Below, piece after piece: positions 56,765 to 64,000 of a DNA stretch of 64,000 nt. The DNA lies in the NCBI GenBank assembly GCA_020631735.1, contig CM036162.1, positions 92,738,401 through 92,802,400 on the forward strand. The letters run 5' to 3'. The first letter of the stretch is position 1, and every line of letters begins with the position of its first letter. Source of the stretch: Saccharum officinarum. Taxonomy: Eukaryota; Streptophyta; Magnoliopsida; Poales; Poaceae. Both the position numbers and the translations under genes were made by a program. Under the pieces are notes generated by a model. It ran no database searches, had not been told where the DNA came from, and saw nothing but the letters and a program-made list of their open reading frames with translations.

Positions 56765-57652
56765 TGTAGTGTCGAGATGGCGGACTAGAGGGGGGATAAA
56801 TAGTCTTTTCTAAAATTAATTGCGCCGGCTAACCGAAACAAGTGCGGAATTAAAACTATCGGTCTAGCCAAGACTACACCCCTCTATCTAAGTTCACAAG
56901 CACCTTAAAAAGATTCTAATTAGGCAACAAAGGTGTCAGGCTAGTCATGCTCACCTAACCAATTCTAGCTTGCAAGGTCATACAAACCTATGTAACTAGT
57001 ACTTCATGCAAACTAGAGAGCACCTACACAATCTAGTGATACAAAGCGTACAAAGTCTAAGTTCACTAGCAATACTCAATAATAAGGCTATAAAGCCAAA
57101 TTAGAGAGCGCAAATTACTTAGCTACATAAACTAAGCAATGTGACTAACAAGGTTACACAAACTAAATTAGTCATACAAGGGAGCTACTTCTATGCTACA
57201 CAAGCAAGAAGGTAACTAGCAAGCTACACAAGCTAACCAATTACAAGAGCAACTACACAAGCACAATATATGAAGTGTGAATACAAGGCTTGTATTCGAG
57301 GATTGCAAATAAATGGGAAGAACAATGTTGACACGATGATTTTTCTCCTGAGGTTCACGTATTTGCCAATACGCTAGTCCCAGTTGTGTTGATCGCTCAC
57401 TTGGTGGTTTGGCGGCTAATTGGCATCACTCGCCAAGCCCGTACGTCAGGCACCACAAGAACCTATCCACAAGTGAGGGTAGTTCAATGACACGCTCAAC
57501 TGGAATTGCTCTTCACGACTCCCGCGGGACGAGCACAATACCCCTCACGATCAATTCTTAGGAGCACCGCATAAGCTTTCTTGCGTGCTTTGACGGAGAT
57601 CATGCCACCAAGCCATTTAGGAGGTGGCAACCTCCAAGAGTAGCAAGCACCA
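56765..57652 (-). mobile_element. LTR fragment, minus orientation (part 1, interrupted by a solo LTR)
   Basis: Read on the minus strand this is the last ~890 bp of a long Copia (Maximus/SIRE-like) LTR. It runs through GGTTAGCCGGCGCAATTAAT and CCCCCCTCTAGTCCGCCATC to an ACA end at 56765. The rest of the LTR continues at 61753-62535 beyond the inserted solo LTR. The family name is inferred from style. Confidence 0.55.
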
Positions 57653-60600
57653 TGTCACAGAACCTCCTAATTATGATGGCTCACATGTATCTGTCATTGT
57701 TATAAAGACCTCTGACAGTCGTACTTATGTTCCTCGTAACTTAAAAGGCTTGCTTTCCTCTGAACAGGATCCAATCACAGGAGTATTGCAATATTACAAC
57801 AGTTTATTCAAAATACCATCAGAGTAAAGTAGCGGAAGTCTTACAATAACATAAGTTTACAAACCATAGTTTCCAAACCTCAAACCTTATGTAGCATTAT
57901 TACAAACCGATAGTAAGGAAGTATCAGTAGTAACTTTATTACATCACACAAGCGAGATGCCTTGTCCAGAGGCCACACAGTCTACTCATCGTCACTTTCT
58001 TCAGCCACAACGGTCATACAACAAGGCTCAAAGCAGACTTGTTCATAAACCGCACCTGCAACAAGGGGTTCAACAAACCCTGAGTACGAGGGTACTCAAC
58101 AAGACTTACCTGACTAAGAAAAAGACTCTAAGGGCATGCTAGCTATGGGGAATCAAGGTACGGGTATTCTAGAATTAAATTTTCTTTTGCAGAAAAGCTT
58201 ACTAAAGTAAGTCCTTACCTTCAATATTTTACTTTTACCATTGATGGTTCATTAACCAACTCTAGGTGATCCTAATCTAGATTAAAGTAATTATAATCAA
58301 AACCTTTCTCATTCTTTCTTTCAATTCCAGTTCTTAACTACGATGTTGGTGCAAGGCCAAGACTCCTTTCTCGTGGAGCAACGATGATTCGAACCGCTTC
58401 ATTTACCCGGCTGGGGATTCCTAACCACACAACATATGTAGAACCGAATCTCGCATATATCAACTCTTACCCGAGTAACCCAAAACCAGAACGTGTCCAT
58501 CGCCACCCGAGAGCACAGTACTCCTCGAACCTGGCCCAATTCTAGCCCCGAGGGTACACGCTACTCTCGCCATCTCTCCACTCCCAGTGCGAGGTTAGAC
58601 ATTCTCGTAATGGAATATCCGAAGTAAGGCTTTACTCGACACGTGTACATGGCTAGTACTAATAAAAACTCCATGACGCGAGGGCCAACAACGTACGGTC
58701 CTTAACTGATAAGGCGGAAATAATACATTGAGACTCCTCTCCCAATACAAGTTAGCAGTGGCCACACCACCCGCCCGATCTTACAAGTTCATTCTCATAT
58801 TCAATATTCATTAAGTATGCCATCATGGCCAAGTAAACATTCATTTAAAAAGCTTAACTCATAAGCATAGTGAAGCATACTACGCAGTTTCAGTAAAATA
58901 GATATCAAGGGTGATATCGCAATAATCAAGGATGATAATGCATCAATTGGGTTATCACTCAACTCCTAATTACTTAATGCAATAACCATAATATAAATAA
59001 TAAAGATTTGTAAATCTCAAGGTAGGTTTAAATACACCGGGGCTTGCCTTGCTCTACCGCGACGACTGACTCAGACTCGAGGACTCCAACTTCCGGTCCG
59101 GAACCCACCGACGACAACTCTTCTCCAGAGGCTTGCTCGGCAACTTCAACTTCTTCGAAAGCGGGAACTACATGAGTATATAATATGCTTCAACATGATG
59201 CTCAATGATAAACATGATGCTTGATGATGATATGCCACGATTTTTGACTTGAGTACAACTTTCCTTCGCGGTACAGTTGTAAACAGTAAAACCTACTAAC
59301 TAGTAGTGATAACTCCAGCGATACTAGCCTTTATTACCAAGTATGTTACTAACGAGCTCAAACATGAAATTAAGGTGCCAAAGATCACCAAGGGCTAGTG
59401 ACCTAAGGACATCACTCAATCAAAAGGGCACATAACACTTAAAGTTATCAATTTAACATTTATTTAACATTTAAATAATTAGGGCATAATTAATATTTGA
59501 TCATACTTTATCTAAACAAGCTTAAACTTTTTCTAGGGATTAAACATGACCTAAAACAGTGTCAAAATAAATTTCATGATTTTTGGATTGATAATTTAAT
59601 TATTAAAATTCATGGAAGTTGCATTTAATCTTTATTGGAACTAATTAAATATCCTACATAAAGTAATCAAATTTAGCATTTAACATTTTTCCTAGGTAGT
59701 TTACACCTTAAAAAGCTTACACAAAAATTTTCATGATTTTTGGAGCCCTACACAATTTTTAATGAAATAATTAAACATCAGTACTATTCATAATTTTGAA
59801 AAAGAAAAAGAAAAACCCAAACCGGGCCAACTTCCTCCCTTCCTTCCGGCTCGGCCCAGCCGAGCGGCCCGCTCGCGTCCACGCCCGTGCGCTCGCGCCT
59901 GCACACGCGGCCCAGCAACGCGCACGCGGCCCATCCGTGCGGCCTGCTCGTGCGCGCGTGCTCTCCCCCTCCTTCTCTCACTGACAACTGGACCCCGCAT
60001 GTCATCTTCCTCCTCCCGCTCACTCCTCTCTCCTGTCGTGAAAGCACGGCGGCCGGCCGGCGATCACACCGTCGGTCACCTAATTGACTTGACCAAAACA
60101 CTCTACACTACCCTGCGAATCTATTACACCATCCTACAGCTTGGCTCGAGCTTCGGTGACCCTTCACCGACGACGATGGCGGCACGGTGGCCGCGGTACG
60201 CAGCACACCGACGTAAGAACAGTGGTAGAGATTAAATTGAGGGTACGGGGAGCATCAGTAGCTCACCGCGGTTGCAGTGGTGCTCTCGGTGATGACGGGG
60301 AGAGGCCGGAGTGGTCTGGCCACGTGAGGGCGACGGTGGCGGTGCTCCGACCGGAGTTGGGCACGGAAACGAGTGGTGCGGAGGCTCGGGTGAGAAAACG
60401 GTTAATTCAGGTGGTTCACGAGGTGCGCGAGGGCGAGGCAATTTTGCTAGTGCGGTTTGCGTGGCTGGTGGAGGCTCGACGGCGGCAGCGGCGAGCGGCG
60501 GAGCTACGCGGCGGCGGTGGCGAAAATAGGGAAGAAGAAAACGGTTCACTGGGAACTCTTCGTACTTATAGGCCACGGCCGCGGCAACAGCGCTGGAAGG

Positions 60601-61757
60601 CACTCGTCATCGCGCTAGCGCCCCCAGTTGCGCGCGAAGAGCCTGGATGGCCACGGCGGCTCGCCGGCGCCCATACCGCGCGGTGGCCGGTCGCCATTGG
60701 TGACGTCACTGTAGCTGCCCCCCCCCAAATTTTGAAAATCAAACTATTTCCTCAAATTACTTCCAAATTCATGTAGAAACTTGAAAAACTCCCAAGATAT
60801 GAAATCTTCAGAATTTCAAGCTCTACAAGTTTTGTATTGAACACTTTTTCAAATTCTAACTGGATTTTGAAATTTGCATTTAAATTCAAAAGGGGACACT
60901 TTTTGGAAATTACTTTGGATTTTGTATTGAAACTTCAAAAACTCCAAACACCAAAGTTGTACATCTAGACAAGACCTACAACTTTTCTATTCAAAACATT
61001 TTCAAATTCTGCCTCCATTTTGAAATTTAAGATTGGGGACAAAAAGGGGTCAAATCTGAAATTTGTTTATTTTCAAAATTGCTCCACATTTTACACTAAA
61101 ACTTTGAAAACTCAAAACACCAAAGTTGCAGCCCTTGAAAAGTTCTACAAACTTGGTTTTGAAATTTTTCCCAAATTTTGCTTAGATTTTGAATTATTTA
61201 AAAAGGGGTAAAACAGGGTTTTGGAATTTAGGGTTTTCGGAGGAAATTTTCAATTGGAATTTGTTGCTACCTTAATTGGTGATTACTTAATGATCAAACC
61301 ATCATCCAAGGGCATCATTTAGACAAGCATAACATGGTTGACCAAATGCCACTCTTGGTTGACCAATTTATCTTTTGAAACTCTTTTAACATTTCCCCAA
61401 ATTTGAATTTAAATTCGAATCGGAAAACTCGTGACAAGTTTTGGATTCCAATCCAAACTCAAACTTGAAGCTTCATTTTATGGGTTGCACTTGAGCTCAT
61501 ACCCTACACTTGACACTAGTGTGTAAGACAGTCACACACCTCAAATTTCGTAGGGCATGAACTAAGTATTTGCGGTGCTATTCGAAACTAGGGTTTTTGG
61601 TTCGGATCACACCACTGAAAAGCACATCCAATCTAGATAAGTAAACTCGTTTTAGTTAATGCATAACAAGGTTGACCTAATCATTGATGCTTTGCAATGC
61701 ATTATGATGACATGGCAGATTAATTAGCAACTATAACACCCAGGGTGTTACACACCA
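57648..61757 (+). mobile_element. Solo LTR of about 4.1 kb (gypsy/Tekay-like)
   Basis: The target duplication CACCA lies at 57648-57652 and 61753-61757. The insert runs 57653-61752 (4100 bp), begins TGTCACAGAACC and ends CAGGGTGTTACA. No internal domain, second LTR, primer site or polyprotein is present, so a single LTR remains after unequal recombination. A GC-rich block (59810-60720) with no recognisable domain is followed by AT-rich internal repeats. LTRs this long with these ends are typical of chromovirus-type gypsy elements of grasses. Orientation is not certain. Confidence 0.75.
60776..61215. repeat. Three diverged repeats of about 140 bp inside the solo LTR
   Basis: Each unit contains AACTCC/AAAC-ACCAAAGTTG, a CTACAA-TTTT run, CATTTTCAAATTC, TTTTGAAATTT and a GGGG-AC-AAAAAGGGG-type end. 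Units fall at about 60776-60895, 60896-61045 and 61046-61215. Confidence 0.6.
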
Positions 61758-62535
61758 CCAGCTTGCAACTCGATCACTTAGTGCCACTCAATGCAATCAC
61801 TCAACGCAACACACTAGAAACACTCACTTCACAATGGATTTGCACTTCTCGCGAGCACAAGTGAGTTAGAGGCTTCTCAAACCAAGCACACACAAGGGCA
61901 ACACATCCCCAAGGTGCTCAACCAGCCAAATGCCTGAGCTCCACCTCTATTTATAGACCCCAAGCCAAATAGTGCCATTGGAGCAAAGTTGTACTTTCTG
62001 CGAGGGCACCGGACACGGCGGTGGTGGCATTGCTCTAGGGGTGGCAGTGCCCCCCAATGGCTAGTTTGACTAGCGTAGGGGCGCTGGACACAGTGGCAGT
62101 GGCACCGCCCTAGGGGGCGGTGACCACCTAGTCAGTCACCCGAAACACCCCCTCTCTAGATTTTTAGGGCGGTGCACCACCATCACCATGGCGATGACCA
62201 TGGCGGTGACCACCCTTGCCTTCCCTTGCTTTCTGCCAAAAAGAGACGGTGGCATTGGACAGCACTTGGCGGTGCACCGCCCTCACCATGGTGGCGGGCA
62301 CCGCCACTTCCGATGACCGCCCTGGCTCCTGTTGCGCTCGACCAAGTCCAGGTGGGCACCGCCCTAGGGGTGGCGGTGCCACCAGACAAGGCACGGCGGT
62401 GCCAGCCCCCAACACGCTGCTCTCGGCGTCGGCCAGCCAGTCACCGCCACCGAGGTGGCAGTGCACCGAACAGGTAGGGGCAGTGCCCCTATGGCAGCAG
62501 CCCAAGCCCAGTTTCACCTCCTTTTTTCACCTTTT
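61753..62535 (-). mobile_element. LTR fragment, minus orientation (part 2) with GGCGGTGCACCGCC array
   Basis: Continues the LTR of 56765-57652 after the solo-LTR insertion. On the minus strand it has GGTCTATAAATAGAGGTGG (TATA box, about 61945-61963) preceded by an array (62000-62500) built from GGCGGTG / CACCGCC words, often as the palindrome GGCGGTGCACCGCC. The 5' end of the LTR, roughly the first 700 bp by comparison with the plus-strand LTR to the right, is missing at about 62535. Confidence 0.55.
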
Positions 62536-62554
62536 GACTTCACCTTTTGAAAGT

Positions 62555-64000
62555 CCCTAGTTTGGTTTTGGCTAATTGATGAAACCTAGGACTAACCTTT
62601 GTATCTAAGTGGATGATTTAGATAAGGGTGGTCATTGCATATGAGACATGACATTGACTCATGTGACCAAGATGGTGAAGACCAAGATGAGGTTTGGCTC
62701 GATGGACCGGTTGTGAAGGTGAAGGGCAAGTCGAGGCTTCGAAGCGAAGGACCATGCGATGGTGAAGCTTGAGCAAGACTTAGCGCCGACGGACCGATGC
62801 AACGGTGAAGAGTAAGTGAAGTCAAGGTCGATGGATCGAGACGGTCATGTGATGATATGAAGTGGATCATATCATTTGGAGAAACAAAATGGGCTCAAGG
62901 CAAAGGTATAACCATAGGGCCATTTTGTTTCACACTCAAGACACCATAGAGGGTGTGAGTGGTTTAGGATCGATAGCCGAACTATTAAGAGGGGAAGTCT
63001 TATCGGTTATTCGATGCACGGGTGCCACTAGGTGAATTCATGAAGTGCATTGCATGTAGGGCCTAGTGAGCTAATTGGAAAACCTTTGAAAATGATTGAG
63101 AAAAAGCTAACACACAAGCACATGGAGATGTACACTTGATGGTGTTGGCACATTTGCAAAGGTGGCGTTGGTCGCGCTGTGGTTTGCGGGTAGAGAGGGG
63201 TTTGGGTTCCACTACGAGAAATGAAATGCCTATTTTCCACTACGCCGGAAGTCGAAAAAGAAACGGAGGCTAACGGAGGTCACTGAGGTGACCGGACGCT
63301 GCACCGGACACGGTCACGGTATGACCGGACGCGTCCGGTCAGTACAGCGCAGCAGTCAGGCGCGCGGGCTAGGGTTTGCAACCGGCGCGTCCGGTCACTC
63401 GCGGGACCGGCGCGTCCGGTCACTCGCCCAGGGAGAACTGCGGTTCACAAGTATGATCGGACGCGAGGCGCGTCCGGTCACACGCGACCGGACGCGTCCG
63501 GTCATCGAGGGAGCTTACTGGACTCCGACCGAACGTTGGCACTGTCGCGTCCGGTCATCTTCTGGAGCGCGTCCGGTCGTTGCTTCGCGAGCGCGCGGTA
63601 CTGTGCGACCGGCGCGTCCGGTCGGTTGAGCAGCGCGTCCGGTCATAGCGTTTGACCGTTGGCGCGCAGTGACCGTTGGAGGATCTGGCGGTCGCGTTTG
63701 AAACTGGTGAACACGTGGACGACGCAGGATGACCGGACACGGTTGAGCGCGTCCGGTCAGTTTCGACCAGCGCGTCCGGTCATCCCGAAAAAAACAGTCA
63801 GTGAAGTGGCAATGGCTCTTTTTGGATGGGATGCTTATAAATACTCGTTGGCCGGCCCTTGGGGAGGTCTCTTGACATTTCTAATACTCTTGTGCATCCT
63901 TTGAGCTAGAGCTACTCCTCCCACTCATCTCTCTTGCTTGATTGCAAATCAAAAGTGAGATTGAGTGATCCCAAAGTGCATTGCATAGCTTGAGGGCATC
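62555..64000 (+). mobile_element. Copia (Maximus/SIRE-like) LTR, partial at the window edge
   Basis: Begins near TTTGGTTTTGGCTAATTGAT and carries a low-complexity GA/GGT-rich part. The palindromic GACCGGACGCGTCCGGTC array follows, then a GCTTATAAATACTCG TATA box (about 63832). A TTGAGCTAGAGCTACTCC-type leader runs off the right edge. Layout matches the minus-oriented fragment at 61753-62535 but with a different palindromic word. It is probably the 5' LTR of an element extending past 64000. Confidence 0.6.
63290..63785 (+). repeat. Array of GCGTCCGGTC words in palindromic arrangement
   Basis: I count 11 copies of GCGTCCGGTC between about 63330 and 63782 on the plus strand, several paired with GACCGGACGC to form the palindrome GACCGGACGCGTCCGGTC. 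It lies just upstream of the LTR TATA box. Confidence 0.9.

Noticed and set aside
60141..60776. 211-codon frame in the solo LTR
   Set aside because: GC-rich LTR sequence with no domain; lies fully inside the bounded 4.1-kb LTR.
1..64000. Operon, toxin-antitoxin, phage or secretion-type gene cluster
   Set aside because: All recognisable genes are spliced or plant-specific and independently oriented; nothing prokaryotic or viral-cluster-like is present.

Overview
The window is nuclear DNA of a grass. The evidence is spliced plant genes with GT-AG introns, plant-only families (DUF761, F-box/DUF295, a plastid-type RAD52-like protein, plant GH1 beta-glucosidase), and abundant grass-type transposable elements: Stowaway, PIF/Harbinger and CACTA-like MITEs, Copia elements primed by initiator tRNA-Met, and LTRs with palindromic GC-rich arrays. 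The repeat types suggest a panicoid grass of the maize/sorghum/sugarcane group. That placement is inference; the species cannot be read from the sequence alone.

Layout. 1-5.2 kb: repeat remnants, including a dead Copia pol fragment. 5.3-5.9 kb (+): an intronless DUF761 gene. 6.3-10.7 kb: LTR-like sequence, direct repeats and a LINE-like insertion with an 18-bp target duplication. 11.0-19.6 kb: a two-copy tandem duplication of an F-box/DUF295 locus. One copy has lost its N-terminal half and the other carries a 2-nt frameshift; both are broken up by MULE-like and LINE-like insertions and an element carrying a receptor-kinase fragment. 19.7-29.9 kb (-): a 12-exon GH1 beta-glucosidase whose catalytic motifs survive but which carries three frame-breaking 2-nt indels and a 5.98-kb Copia element inside one small intron. 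30.6-35.2 kb: a MULE-like element, a DOMON-domain (AIR12-type) gene fragment, MITEs and a CGGTT-rich element. 35.5-39.5 kb (+): an intact 8-exon gene for an ER-type Hsp70 nucleotide exchange factor (SIL1/Fes1 family, 408 aa). 44.4-49.2 kb (+): an intact 4-exon gene for a plastid-type RAD52-like DNA repair protein (191 aa). 49.6-55.3 kb (-): a complete but coding-dead Copia element with only 114-bp LTRs. 55.3-64 kb: nested LTR retrotransposon debris, namely a gypsy protease remnant, a truncated LTR interrupted by a complete 4.1-kb solo LTR, and a second LTR running off the right edge.

Three genes look intact: DUF761, SIL1-like and RAD52-like. They share no obvious pathway, as is normal for plant intergenic order. 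The most unusual signal is not a gene. In the internal domain of the first Copia element (23.4-24.8 kb) there are two families of short hairpins. Within each family the loop sequence is conserved while the stems differ in sequence yet still pair, so the pairing looks conserved rather than the stem sequence.

Coordinates of exons, LTR ends and target duplications were read by hand. Family names come from recognised motifs, not from database searches.
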